This document shows positions 25,927-36,818 of a stretch of 64,000 nucleotides of DNA, one piece after another (position 1 is the first letter of the stretch; each line of letters starts with the position of its first letter). The position numbers and the translations under genes are program-made. The notes below the pieces were generated by a model, which saw only the letters and a program-made list of their open reading frames with translations, searched no databases and was not told where the DNA came from. Origin of the DNA: DATLGB01 sp038232275 (GTDB lineage: Bacteria > Actinomycetota > Thermoleophilia > Solirubrobacterales > Solirubrobacteraceae); NCBI GenBank assembly GCA_038232275.1, contig JBBSIC010000011.1, positions 7,201-71,200 on the forward strand, written 5' to 3'.

Positions 25927-28359
25927 TCAGCTGCGGTCGTTCGCGGCGTTCGGCCCCGGCGGTGGCGGCTCGGAGCCCGCCCCGTGGACGGACTGCCAGA
26001 GGATGCGGTCGATCGTCTCCTGCGGCACGGCGTCCAGGTGCCGGCCGATGTTGAGCTCGTGCGACTCGCGGGCGCCGGGCGCGCCGGCGCCGTTGCGCTC
26101 GACGAGCGACCGCGCCGGCGTGGTCGGGTCGTAGGGCTCGGCGTTGGCGGGCGTGCCGGAGAGCGCGTCGTAGAGCGGAACGGCCGCCGCGTCGAACAGC
26201 GTCAGCGGCTTCATGCCGATCGCGTGCTCGAGCGTGCGGATGAATGAGAGGAAGTCGTAGCGCGTGTGGACCACGGCGCCGCGCCGCGAGTAGGGCGAGA
26301 TCGCGAGCGCCGGGATGCGGTGGGCGTCGACGTGGTCGGGGCCGTCCTGGGAGTCGTCCTCGACCACGAGGATCAGCGAGTCCTTCCAGACCTTCAAGTG
26401 CGAGATCAGCCCGACGAGCTGGCCGACGGCGAGGTCGTTGTCGGCGATCATCGCCCGCGGGGTGCGCTCCTTCGGGGTCGTGCCGTTGATGTGGTCGCTC
26501 GGCAGCGTCAGATAGGTGAAGGACGGGACCGAGTCGGTGAGCAGCCAGCCTCCAAGCGCTGGGCGAAGCAGTCGATGCGCGACATCGAGCCGAGCGGCGC
26601 GCCGGCCGGCAGGCTCGCGTCGTAGGTCTCGATCCGGACCCGGCGACGTCCGCGACCGCGTCCGTGCCGATCGAGGTGTCGTTGGGAAAGCAGCCGGGCG
26701 CGACGCCGAGGTCGGAGCGCGCGAACTTGGCGAGCACCCGGCGGGAGTCGGCGGTGGGGCGGTTGCGGTCGGGCAGCGGGACGACGCCCGCGATCGCCTC
26801 GCCGAAGTTGAACCACGACAGCCCCTGCCGCTGGGCCTGGTCGAAGAGAAAGCCGGCCGCCGGCCAACTGACGGCGTAGACGCCGAAGTCGTACGGGCGC
26901 CCGCGCGCGGCGTAGTTGGCCATCCAGTTCTTCACGACGTAGTCCGAGACGGCGCCGGCCGAGGTCCAGAAGTGCCCGTCGATCGAGGCCTCGGAGTTCG
27001 CGTAGACGTGGTCGAGCAGCCCGAAGCGCTCGGCGAGCGCGTGCTGGTTGGGCGTGTCGGCCTTGCCGAACAGCGTCAGCTTCGGGTCGCCGTCGCCCCT
27101 GGGTTCGTCGCCCATCACCTGGTCGTAGCTGCGGTTCTCCTTGACGACGTAGAAGACGTGGCGGATCTTCGAGGCGCGCGCGGCGATCGGGCTGCCGGGC
27201 GGGGCCTGCTCGGCGTTGACCGGACGCAGCTGGCGCGCGGCGCGCGCTGAGAGCCGCCGCAGCCGGGCGGTCGAGGGGAACTTCCCGACCCCCGCGATGC
27301 CGCGCAGGATCCGCGGCAGGTAGGCGAACGAGCCGATCTGGTTGTCGTTGTCGCGCGGGTCGGTGGGGATCGGGCCGGCCGGGTTCGGCCCGACGCCCAG
27401 GCCCTTGCCCGAGAGCCAGACCAGCGTGCGGTCGCGGTTCGTCGCCCAGGCGCCCGTCGGGTAGGCGGCGACGGGAATGCGCCCGATCAGCTCGAAGGCC
27501 CTGGGCCGGGGCCGCGGCCTGGCGGCGGTCTGCGCCGCCTGCGCCCTGGCCTTGACCCGCGGCCGGCCGGCGGCCGGCGCCGTCCGCCCCCTGGCCTGGG
27601 GGAGGTTGAAGACCGCGATCGCGTCCTCGCCGGAGTCCGCGACCAGCAGGCGGCGGCCGTCGCGCGTCACCGACAGCGCCGTGGGGGAGGTGCCGAGGCC
27701 CCCAGGGCGCCCGACGGACAGCGTGCGCTGCACCGCGAGCCGCTTGGTGTCGAGCACCACCACGACGTCCTGGTTGGCCATCGCCACGTAGGCGCGGTCG
27801 GCCTTCGGGTCGACCGCGATCGCCTCGGGGTGCGAGAGCGGCGGCCCGACGCCGATGCTCTTGATCACTCGGGCGTTGTCGAGGTCGATGACGCTGACGA
27901 GCCCGTCGGCCTCGTCGCTCACGAGCCCGGTCCTGCCGTCCTTTCCAGAGCGGCGTCTGCTGGTCGAGGTGCTCGGACTCCCGCGTCCCCGACACGTAGG
28001 CCGTGCGCCCGTCGGGCGCCATCGCGACGCCGCCCGAGACACCGGGCAGCGGCAGGATCTGCACGATCCTGCGCGTCTTGAGGCTGACGATCCGCAGGTC
28101 GTTCGGGCCGCGCCCGGCCGAGAGCGTCCACAAGAAGCGCCCGTTGGTCGTCGGCGCGCCCCCCGCCGGGAAGTTGCCGAGCTTCTGCGTGAGCCTCCCG
28201 TAGGGGCTGAGCCTGCGCCCGCTTGGCTGGATGCGGCTCTTCGGACCGATGCGCCCGCCGGTCTTGCTCAGCGCGCCGACGGCGACGGCGGCGACGGCGG
28301 CGCCGGCCAGCGCGAGCATCGCGCCGGCGAGGAGGGCGAGCAGGCGCGAGCGGGGGCAT
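25927..28359 (-). pseudogene. YncE-like beta-propeller / phosphoesterase (PF04185-type) gene with four apparent 1-nt indels
   Basis: One gene is readable only by changing frame four times. From ATG 28359, dropping one base in a C5 run (28352-28356) gives a signal peptide MPRSRLLALLAGAMLALAG and a propeller start. Dropping one base in an A3 run (27942-27944) continues into KDGRTGLVSDEADGLVSVID and the propeller (AIAVDPKADRAYVAMANQDVV). A phosphoesterase domain follows (KIRHVFYVVKENRSYDQVMGD, NSEASIDGHFWTSAGAVSDY). Adding one base near 26639-26641 restores VRIETYDASLPAG, and another near 26556-26563 restores GGWLLTDSVPSFTYLTLPSDH and the C-terminal DSLILVVEDDSQDGPDHVD. The net shift is zero and the restored protein has about 810 residues. 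The domain sequence is otherwise well kept. Either sequencing error or a very recent pseudogene. The intact protein would be exported and hydrolyse phosphoesters. Confidence 0.85.
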
Positions 28360-28381
28360 CGCCGGGATGCTACGGCGACAA

Positions 28382-29947
28382 CTACAGCGGGATGTTGCCG
28401 TGCTTGCGCTTCGGCCCCTGCTCGCGCTTGGTGAGCAGCGTCTCGAACGCCCGGATCAGCGTCGGCCGGCTCTCGTGCGGGACGATCACGTCGTCGATGT
28501 AGCCGCGCTCGGCCGCCGAGTAGGGGTTGGCGAAGCGCGCCTTGTAGTCCTCGATCAGCTTCTCGCGCCGCTCCTCGGGCGTCGGCGAGCCGGCGATGTC
28601 GCGCTTGTAGATGATGTTGACCGCGCCCTCGGGGCCCATCACGGCGATCTCCGCCTGCGGCCAGGCGAAGTTGAAGTCCGCGCCGAGGTGCTTGGAGCTC
28701 ATGACGTCGTAGGCGCCGCCGTAGGCCTTGCGCGTGATGATCGTGACCTTCGGGACCGTCGCCTCGGCGAACGCGTAGAGCAGCTTGGCGCCGTGGCGGA
28801 TGATTCCGCCCCACTCCTGATGGGTGCCGGGCAGGAAGCCGGGGACGTCGCACAACGTCAGGATCGGGACGTTGAAGGCGTCGCAGGTGCGCACGAAGCG
28901 CGCGCCCTTCTCGGAGGCCGCGATGTCGAGCACGCCTGCCATCGCCTTCGGCTGGTTGCCGACGATCCCGATCGCGTAGCCGTCCAGGCGGGCGTAGCCG
29001 ACGATCAGGTTCGGGGCGAAGTGCTCCTGGACCTCGAGGAACTCCCCGTCGTCGACGATCATCCGCGCCACGTCGCGCATGTCGTAGGGCTTGTTGGGGC
29101 TGTCCGGGACGACCGTGTCGAGCGCCTCGTCCATGCGCGTCGGGTCGTCCGTGGGCTGGACGCGCGGGGTCGTCTCGAGGTTGTTCTGGGGCAAGAAGGA
29201 GAACAGGTAGCGCACGTCCTGCAGGCAGCTCTCCTCGTCCTCGGACGCGAAGTGCGCGACGCCGGACTTGGAGTTGTGCGCCATCGCGCCGCCGAGCTCC
29301 TCGAAGCTGGGCTCCTCGCCGGTGACCGTCTTGATCACGTCGGGGCCGGTGATGAACATGTGGCTCGTCTCCTTGACCATGAAGATGAAGTCGGTGATCG
29401 CCGGGGAGTAAACGGCGCCACCGGCGCACGGGCCCATGATCACGGAGATCTGCGGGATCACGCCGGAGCAGCGGACGTTGCGCAAAAAGACGTCGCCGTA
29501 GGCGGCGAGCGAGACCACGCCCTCCTGGATGCGCGCGCCGCCGGAGTCGTTGATCCCGATCACGGGGCAGCCGATCTTGGCCGCCAGGTCCATGACCTTG
29601 CACATCTTCTCGGCCATGACCTCGCCGAGGGAGCCGCCGAAGACCGTGAAGTCCTGGCTGAACACGCACACCCGGCGGTCGTCGATGGTGCCGTGCCCGG
29701 TGACCACGGCGTCGCCCCAGGGGCGGTTTCTCTCCATCCCGAACTCGGCCACGCGGTGGCGGATGAAGGTGTCGAGCTCCTGGAAGGAGCCGGGGTCGAG
29801 CAGCTTCTCGATCCGCTCGCGGGCGGTGAGCTTGCCCTTGGCGTGCTGCTTGCGCTCGGCTTCGTGCGACGGGTGGGCGGCCGACTCGCGCAGCTCGCTG
29901 AGACGCTCGAGCTTCTCGCCGTAGGTCTCGGGGCTCCTCTGGCGCAT
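28382..29947 (-). CDS. pccB: Acyl-CoA carboxylase carboxyltransferase (propionyl-CoA carboxylase beta type)
   Basis: A 521-residue carboxyltransferase. The N-half has KLTARERIEKLLDPGSFQE, DFTVFGGSLGE, GINDSGGARIQEGV and MGPCAGGAVYSPA (acyl-CoA oxyanion hole). The C-half has LTLCDVPGFLPGTHQEWGGI, KVTIITRKAYGGAYDVM and AEIAVMGPEGAVNIIY. It moves the carboxyl group from biotin to propionyl-CoA (or acetyl-CoA); the substrate-deciding residue near the second oxyanion hole reads AFAEATVP, common in PccB/AccD5 proteins. The biotin carboxylase partner is at 21.3-23.1 kb, and the mutase that uses the product starts 2 kb upstream. Confidence 0.92.
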   Translation of the reverse strand: MRQRSPETYGEKLERLSELRESAAHPSHEAERKQHAKGKLTARERIEKLLDPGSFQELDTFIRHRVAEFGMERNRPWGDAVVTGHGTIDDRRVCVFSQDFTVFGGSLGEVMAEKMCKVMDLAAKIGCPVIGINDSGGARIQEGVVSLAAYGDVFLRNVRCSGVIPQISVIMGPCAGGAVYSPAITDFIFMVKETSHMFITGPDVIKTVTGEEPSFEELGGAMAHNSKSGVAHFASEDEESCLQDVRYLFSFLPQNNLETTPRVQPTDDPTRMDEALDTVVPDSPNKPYDMRDVARMIVDDGEFLEVQEHFAPNLIVGYARLDGYAIGIVGNQPKAMAGVLDIAASEKGARFVRTCDAFNVPILTLCDVPGFLPGTHQEWGGIIRHGAKLLYAFAEATVPKVTIITRKAYGGAYDVMSSKHLGADFNFAWPQAEIAVMGPEGAVNIIYKRDIAGSPTPEERREKLIEDYKARFANPYSAAERGYIDDVIVPHESRPTLIRAFETLLTKREQGPKRKHGNIPL

Positions 29948-29968
29948 CGGGGCGCGGCAGTCTACGGG

Positions 29969-30463
29969 CTAGGAGTTCGCGAACGGGCGCCGGCGCGCGC
30001 TGCCCAGCGCCTCAAGCGTCGACTCCAGGACCCGCATGACCTCGTCGTCTGAGAGCACGGGCACGCGCGCCGCCGGCGCCGCCGTCGCCGGTGGCGGCCC
30101 CCCCGGCGCGGGCCGCGGCGGCGGGCGGCGCCAGACCAGGCGGGCCCAGAACCCCGGCCGGGTCGCGGGCTCGGGCTCGGGCGCGACCTCGGCCGCCGCG
30201 GTCGGCACATCGGCCCCGGGTGGCGCGGGCGCCACCGTGGCCGCCTGCGCCTCGAGCACGACCCGCGTGCCGAAGCCCGCGGACGCCAGCTCGAGCCGTC
30301 CGGCCGCCCTCTCGCCCTCCCATTCGACGAGTGAGCCGTCCGCCGTCCGCGTGATGCGGATGGGCCCGAAGGCGCCGAGGTGACTCCCGAGCGACGCGGG
30401 ATCGGACACCTCCGCCCACAACTCGGGGCCGGACTTCACGAGCGTTCGCCTGGCGTGCAACAC
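29969..30463 (-). CDS. SRPBCC-like protein with Pro-rich tail
   Basis: A 164-residue protein starting at GTG 30463 with VLHARRTLVKSGPELWAEVSD, the helix-grip (polyketide cyclase/START-like) start. Residues 1-75 form the small SRPBCC part (HLGAFGPIRITRTADGSLVEWEGERAAGRLEL). A Pro/Ala-rich linker follows (APPGADVPTAAAEVAPEPEP), then a basic Trp-containing piece and a C-terminal helix (DDEVMRVLESTLEALGSARR). Similar short proteins occur in Solirubrobacterales by my memory. It is located between the mutase and the carboxyltransferase genes with 21 bases to the latter. Its role in that pathway is unknown. An ATG upstream at 30571 would add 36 atypical residues and is less likely. Confidence 0.65.
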   Translation of the reverse strand: MLHARRTLVKSGPELWAEVSDPASLGSHLGAFGPIRITRTADGSLVEWEGERAAGRLELASAGFGTRVVLEAQAATVAPAPPGADVPTAAAEVAPEPEPATRPGFWARLVWRRPPPRPAPGGPPPATAAPAARVPVLSDDEVMRVLESTLEALGSARRRPFANS

Positions 30464-30641
30464 CGGGCCTGAATTCGCCCTGGCGTGACCGCTCCCTCCC
30501 GCTGCAAGCGCTCGCCCGGCGCCTCGCGCCGCCAGAGCCGCGTAATCGCCCGGCATCCGCAGATTGGGCATCACATAGATGCCGGATCTGCGACCGGTGA
30601 AGGAATCCGTGCTCGGCGCGCCCGCGATCCCGGCGTCCCGC

Positions 30642-32285
<1,644 letters not shown>

Positions 32286-32308
32286 GGCCTAGAGAGTATC
32301 CTGAACGC

Positions 32309-33679
32309 GTGCGCGCCATGCTGCGGAGCCTTCCGTCGGTGGATGCGCTGGCCGGGCGGCTGGACGCGCCCCACGCAGCGGCCGTGGCCGCCGCCCGCGC
32401 GGTGATCGCCGAGCGGCGCGCGGAGCTGCTGGAGGGCGGTGGCGGCGACGCCGACCTGGCCGCGCGCGCCCAGGCGTGGCTCGAGCGTGCGGCCCGGCCG
32501 TCGCTGCGCCGGGTCCTCAACGCGACCGGCGTGATCCTCCACACCGGCCTCGGCCGCGCGCCGCTGGCCGCCGCGGCGCGCGCGGCCGTCGCCCGCGCGG
32601 CGAAGGGCTACGCGAACCTCGAGCTCGACCTCGACCGCGGCGGGCGCGGGTCGCGCCACGACCACGTCGAGCCGCTCGTGTGCGGGCTGACGGGCGCCGA
32701 GGCCGCGATGGCGGTCAACAACGGCGCCGGCGCGGTCCTGCTCGCGGCGGCCGCGCTGGCGGGGCCCGGCCCTGGAGATGCAGGCGGCCGCGACATCGCC
32801 ACCGCAGGCGGGGCCCCCGGTCGTGAGCTCGTCGTCTCGCGCGGGCAGCTCGTGGAGATCGGCGGCGGCTTTCGCATCCCGGAGGTCGTGGCGCAGGCGG
32901 GCGCGCGGCTGGTCGAGGTCGGGACCACGAACCGCACGCGGATCGCCGACTACGAGCGCGCGCTCGGCGATCGCACCGGCGCGATCCTGCGCGTGCACAC
33001 CTCGAACTTCCGCCAGCTCGGCTTCGTCGAGGAGGTCGCCATCGAGGCCCTGTGCGCGCTCGGCGTCCCGGTGATCGACGACGTCGGCTCCGGCGTGCTG
33101 GCCGACGTCTCAGAGCTCGCGGACGAGCCCGCGGTGCGCCGCTCGGTCGCCGCCGGCGCCGCGCTGGTCTGCTTCTCCGGCGACAAGCTGCTGGGCGGCC
33201 CGCAGGCCGGGATCCTGGCCGGGAGCGTCGAGGCCGTCGCCCGCGCCCGCGCCCACCCGCTCGCGCGCGCGTTGCGGATCGACAAGCTCACGCTCGCCGC
33301 GCTGGAGGCGACGCTGCGCCTGTACCGCGATCCGGCGGGCGCGCTGGAGGCGGTGCCGGTGCTCGCCATGCTCGTCGCCGACGAGGACGACCTGCAGGCC
33401 CGGGCGCAGCGGATGGTGGACACGATCGGCGCCTCCGCCGTCGTCGGGCGCGCCACCGCGCGGGTCGGCGGCGGCGCGCTCCCGCTGCTCGAGCTCGAGG
33501 GCCCCGTCGCCGCCGTCGCGGTCGCGTCACCGGACGACCTCGCCCGGCGCCTGCGCGTCGGCGACCCGCCGGTGATCGCGCGCATCGAGGAGGGCCGCCT
33601 GCTGCTCGACCCGCGCACCCTCACGGACGCCGAGGCCGAGCAGGCCGCTCAGCTCGTGGCGTCCGCCTGCGGGAGCTGA
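32309..33679 (+). CDS. selA: L-seryl-tRNA(Sec) selenium transferase
   Basis: A 456-residue PLP enzyme that converts seryl-tRNA(Sec) into selenocysteyl-tRNA(Sec) using selenophosphate. Strong matches to E. coli SelA are RRVLNATGVILHTGLGRAPL, LTGAEAAMAVNNGAGAVLL, SRGQLVEIGGGFRIPEV, VEVGTTNRT, VHTSNFRQLGF and SGDKLLGGPQAGI (Lys293 binds PLP). The start is GTG 32309 or ATG 32318. A glycine-rich insert (GPGPGDAGGRDIATAGGAPG) lies before SRGQLVE. selB follows 3.6 kb downstream with a two-component operon in reverse orientation between. selC (tRNA-Sec) and selD are not seen in this window. Confidence 0.95.
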   Translation: MRAMLRSLPSVDALAGRLDAPHAAAVAAARAVIAERRAELLEGGGGDADLAARAQAWLERAARPSLRRVLNATGVILHTGLGRAPLAAAARAAVARAAKGYANLELDLDRGGRGSRHDHVEPLVCGLTGAEAAMAVNNGAGAVLLAAAALAGPGPGDAGGRDIATAGGAPGRELVVSRGQLVEIGGGFRIPEVVAQAGARLVEVGTTNRTRIADYERALGDRTGAILRVHTSNFRQLGFVEEVAIEALCALGVPVIDDVGSGVLADVSELADEPAVRRSVAAGAALVCFSGDKLLGGPQAGILAGSVEAVARARAHPLARALRIDKLTLAALEATLRLYRDPAGALEAVPVLAMLVADEDDLQARAQRMVDTIGASAVVGRATARVGGGALPLLELEGPVAAVAVASPDDLARRLRVGDPPVIARIEEGRLLLDPRTLTDAEAEQAAQLVASACGS

Positions 33680-33684
33680 GCCGG

Positions 33685-34350
33685 CTACGCCCGGCGCGGC
33701 TGCGCCAGGCCCGACTCGTAGGCGAGCACGACGACCTGCACGCGGTCGCGCAGGCGCAGCTTCATCAGCACCCGCGCGACGTGGGTCTTGACCGTCGTCT
33801 CGCTGACGATCAGCTCGGCGGCGATCTCCGCGTTGGACAGGCCGCGCGCGATCAGGCCGAAGACCTCGCGCTCGCGCTCGGTGAGCTCGTCGTAGCCGCG
33901 CGGCGGCGCCGGGTCCGGCGGCGCGGCGATGGCGAACTCCTGGATCAGCCGCTTGGTGATGGTCGGCGCCAGCAGCGCCTCACCGCCGGCGACCACGCGG
34001 ATGCCGGCCGCGAGCTGCTCCGGCGGCGTGTCCTTGAGCAAGAAGCCGCTGGCCCCCGCGCGCAGCGCCTCGTAGACGTACTCGTTGAGGTCGAAGGTCG
34101 TGAGCATGAGCACCCGCACGGGGTGCCCGCCGGCCTGGGCGAGGATCCGCCGGGTCGCCTCGATGCCGTCGACCTCGGGCATGCGGATGTCCATCAGGAC
34201 GAGGTCGGGCCTCAGGCGGCGCACCTGCTCGACGGCCTCGGCGCCGTTGTTGGCCTCGCCGATCACGCTGAGATCGTCCTCGGCGTCGAGGATCATCTTG
34301 AAGCCGGCGCGCACGAGTGCCTGGTCGTCGGCGATGAGGATGCGAATCAT
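33685..34350 (-). CDS. NarL/LuxR-family response regulator
   Basis: A 221-residue response regulator. The receiver domain (1-120) has the acidic pocket ADD (residues 7-9), phospho-acceptor Asp54 in DLVLMDIRMP, the Thr switch in LMLTTFD and Lys in FLLKDTPPE. The LuxR HTH (about 150-215) is ELTEREREVFGLIARGLSNAEIAAELIVSETTVKTHVARVLMKL. It is the last gene of an operon with two HisKA_3 kinases; its ATG overlaps the second kinase stop (ATGA). DNA target is unknown. The organisation resembles DesKR/LiaSR systems that respond to membrane or envelope stress. Confidence 0.94.
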   Translation of the reverse strand: MIRILIADDQALVRAGFKMILDAEDDLSVIGEANNGAEAVEQVRRLRPDLVLMDIRMPEVDGIEATRRILAQAGGHPVRVLMLTTFDLNEYVYEALRAGASGFLLKDTPPEQLAAGIRVVAGGEALLAPTITKRLIQEFAIAAPPDPAPPRGYDELTEREREVFGLIARGLSNAEIAAELIVSETTVKTHVARVLMKLRLRDRVQVVVLAYESGLAQPRRA

Positions 34351-35513
34351 GCGGCTCCTTGGGCGGACAGGGGATCACTCGGATTGGAAGCCTTCACCGG
34401 GAGCCGGACGTGCAGCTCGCGCCCGGTGCCGTCGGGCCCGGCGCCGGCGCGCAGCTCGCCACCGTAGACGGCCACGCGCTCGCGCACGCTGACGAGCTCG
34501 GCGCCCGCGCCCGGGCGGTCGTCGGCGACGATCAGCTCGAGCGCCTCGCGGCTCCAGCGCACGGTCACGTGGGCGGTGGCGTCCGGGGCGTTTGCGCCCA
34601 GGTCGTCGAGCGCGTCCTGCACGACGCGGTACGCCCCGAGCTCGCGGCCCGCGCCGATCGCCCGCGGCCTGCCCTCGACGTGCAATGTGACCCGCAGGCC
34701 GCTCTCGCCCGCGCGCTTGATCAGGGCGCCGAGGTCGGCGAGCGTCGGGCTGGGCTCGAGCTCGGCCGGGGCGTCCGGCCCGCGCATGACGTCCAACAGG
34801 CGGCGCATCTCCACCAGCGTCTCACGGCCGGTGCGCTCGATCTCCGCAGCCGCCTGCTCGGCGCGCTCGGGGTCACGCTCGAGGATGCGCCGGGCGCCGC
34901 CGGCCTGGACCACCATGACGCTGATGGAATGGGCGACGACGTCGTGCATCTCCCGGGCGATGCGCCGACGCTCGTCGGCCACGGCGCGGCGGGCCTGGTC
35001 GCCCTGCGCCTCCTCGCGCCGCAGGGCCGCCGCGTGCAGCTCGGCGGCCAGCGCGGCGCGCTGCACCACGTTGCGCCCGGCGAGGTAGGCGGCGACGCTG
35101 AGCAACGCGGGGAAGATCCAGTCGCCGCTCGTCATGTGGTCCAGCTGCGCGATGGCGAGCGAGACGGCCAGCAGGATCGCGGGCACGTAGGCGTAGCTCG
35201 CGCGCCCCCGCAGGCGGTAGCCGACCGTGAATCCAAACACCAGCAGCCCGGGGAAGATGGCCGTCAGGTGCGGCGGCGCGGTGAGCGCGAGCGACAGCAC
35301 GATCACCAGCGCGGCGTAGCCGTAGCCGGCGATGGCGGGACGCCGCGAGCGCGCCGCGAGGAGCAGCCCGTAGACGACCATCGCGGCGACGTTGGCCCAC
35401 ACGGGCCCCTCGAGCCGCCGCTCCGCGAGCACCTCGACGACGCCGAGGACCGCCATGACCAGGCCGAACGCGAGGTCGAGCAGCTTCGGGTCGGCGGTGC
35501 GCAGCGCCTTCAA
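34347..35513 (-). CDS. HisKA_3 sensor histidine kinase, second of a tandem pair
   Basis: A 388-residue membrane kinase starting at TTG 35513, which overlaps the stop of the first kinase (TTGA). Four to five hydrophobic helices span residues 10-150. The dimerisation box is DERRRIAREMHDVVAHSISVM, with His190 as phospho-acceptor. The ATPase domain is degenerate: the N-box reads YRVVQDALDDLGANAPDA where an Asn is expected (EALTN-like), and the G-box ADDRPGAGAELVSVRERVAVYGGEL lacks the usual GxGL-GM run. Either the kinase has adjusted chemistry or it serves mainly as a modulator of its twin. It transfers phosphate to the downstream regulator. Confidence 0.88.
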   Translation of the reverse strand: MKALRTADPKLLDLAFGLVMAVLGVVEVLAERRLEGPVWANVAAMVVYGLLLAARSRRPAIAGYGYAALVIVLSLALTAPPHLTAIFPGLLVFGFTVGYRLRGRASYAYVPAILLAVSLAIAQLDHMTSGDWIFPALLSVAAYLAGRNVVQRAALAAELHAAALRREEAQGDQARRAVADERRRIAREMHDVVAHSISVMVVQAGGARRILERDPERAEQAAAEIERTGRETLVEMRRLLDVMRGPDAPAELEPSPTLADLGALIKRAGESGLRVTLHVEGRPRAIGAGRELGAYRVVQDALDDLGANAPDATAHVTVRWSREALELIVADDRPGAGAELVSVRERVAVYGGELRAGAGPDGTGRELHVRLPVKASNPSDPLSAQGAA

Positions 35514-36685
35514 GCCGGGACGCCCTCGAGGGGCAGGCTCGCGCGCACGACGTGGCCTCCCTCGGCGCGCGGTCCCGCGTCGATCTCGCCGCCGTAGAGC
35601 CGGACCCGTTCGTGCAGCCCCAGCAGGTGACGGTCCGACGCGCGCAGGCCGTCGTCGACGACCTCGACCTCGAGCGAGACGGCCAGGTAGCGGACGCTGA
35701 CCCGGGCGTTCCCCGCGTCCCCGTGCCGGCGCGCCTGCTCGAGCGCCTCCTGCACGACGCGGTACGCCGTGAGGTCGACGCTGGGCGTGAGGTCCTGCGG
35801 GCGCTCGCCGCTGACCTCGATCTCGACCGGCAGGCCGGCGATGCGCTCCCGACCGGCCAGGTCGGCGAGGGAGGCCAGGCTCGGCTGGGGCTCGTGCGGC
35901 GCCTGCTCCGGCTCGCCGGCGCGCAGGACGCCGAGCAGCGTGCGCAGCTCGCCGAGCGCCTCCCGGCCGGTCGTCTCGACGGCCTCCAGGGAGCCGGCGG
36001 CGCGCGGGGCGTCGGATGCGGCGAGGCGCCGGGCCGCCGTGGCCTGGATCGTCATGGCCCCCAGCGCGTGGGAGACGACGTCGTGCAGCTCCCCGGCGAT
36101 CCGGCGGCGCTCCCCGGTCACCGCCGCCTGGGCCTGGGTCTCCAGCAGCTCCTCGAAGCGCGCGGCCTTCTCGCGCAGCGCCCGGTTGAGCTGGATGCGG
36201 CTGTTGAGCAGATTCCCGGCGAAGACCGGGGCGATCACGAACACGGCGGTGCTCGCGGCGAGGTCGGCGAGCGAATGGCCGCCGGGCATCGTGGCGAAGA
36301 CGACCAGCAGGCCGGCCAGCGCGACCCCGACGCCGGCGAGCAGCCGCCCACCCGTCTCGCGGACGGCCATCGCGTAGACGAGCGCGAGCCAGGCCAGGTA
36401 CAGCCCGGCGAGCGCCGTCTGGATCGGTTGGACGAGCAGGCCGACGAGCCCCAGCCCGACCGCGCCGATCGCGACGGCGGCAATCGGCCGGCGCCGGTAG
36501 AGCAGGGCGCCGGCCGCGACGACGGCGGCCGGGCCGGCGGTGGCCAGGCGCGCCGGCCACGACGCGCTGGTCAGACATGCCTCGAACAGCGCCTCGACGA
36601 TCACGATCGCGGCGAGCGCCGCGTCGATCCTCACCGGAGACAGCGCCCCCGTACGCGCACGCAGGTCTTGAGGTCTTTCGGGCAC
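35510..36685 (-). CDS. HisKA_3 sensor histidine kinase, first of a tandem pair
   Basis: A 391-residue membrane kinase with about five N-terminal hydrophobic segments (20-155) and a HisKA_3 box GERRRIAGELHDVVSHALGAM with His201. The ATPase domain begins around residue 300: the N-box is YRVVQEALEQARRHG, where the conserved Thr-Asn is Glu-Gln, and the G-box is VVDDGLRASDRHLLGLHERVRLYGGEI, keeping DDG and GL-ERV. It is therefore nearer to the normal form than its downstream twin, but also altered at the Mg-binding Asn. The paralogues are about the same length and adjacent, so a duplication is likely. Signal unknown. Confidence 0.9.
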   Translation of the reverse strand: MPERPQDLRARTGALSPVRIDAALAAIVIVEALFEACLTSASWPARLATAGPAAVVAAGALLYRRRPIAAVAIGAVGLGLVGLLVQPIQTALAGLYLAWLALVYAMAVRETGGRLLAGVGVALAGLLVVFATMPGGHSLADLAASTAVFVIAPVFAGNLLNSRIQLNRALREKAARFEELLETQAQAAVTGERRRIAGELHDVVSHALGAMTIQATAARRLAASDAPRAAGSLEAVETTGREALGELRTLLGVLRAGEPEQAPHEPQPSLASLADLAGRERIAGLPVEIEVSGERPQDLTPSVDLTAYRVVQEALEQARRHGDAGNARVSVRYLAVSLEVEVVDDGLRASDRHLLGLHERVRLYGGEIDAGPRAEGGHVVRASLPLEGVPA

Positions 36686-36818
36686 CTGCGTCCAAGGTAC
36701 CCCCGCCGAGCCGCCCGCCCGTCGTCCCCCCTGAGGATCTGCGAGTCATCCCAAAGGACGACACGGGTTCAGCTCTGCGGGTGACGACTCCCCGCTCCGG
36801 GGCGGGGACCATGCACCA

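Noticed and set aside
25927..28359. Programmed frameshifting or selenocysteine readthrough as explanation for the split phosphoesterase
   Set aside because: Four separate breaks with different shift directions; no slippery heptamer or stem-loop pattern, and the breaks are frame changes and not in-frame TGA codons.
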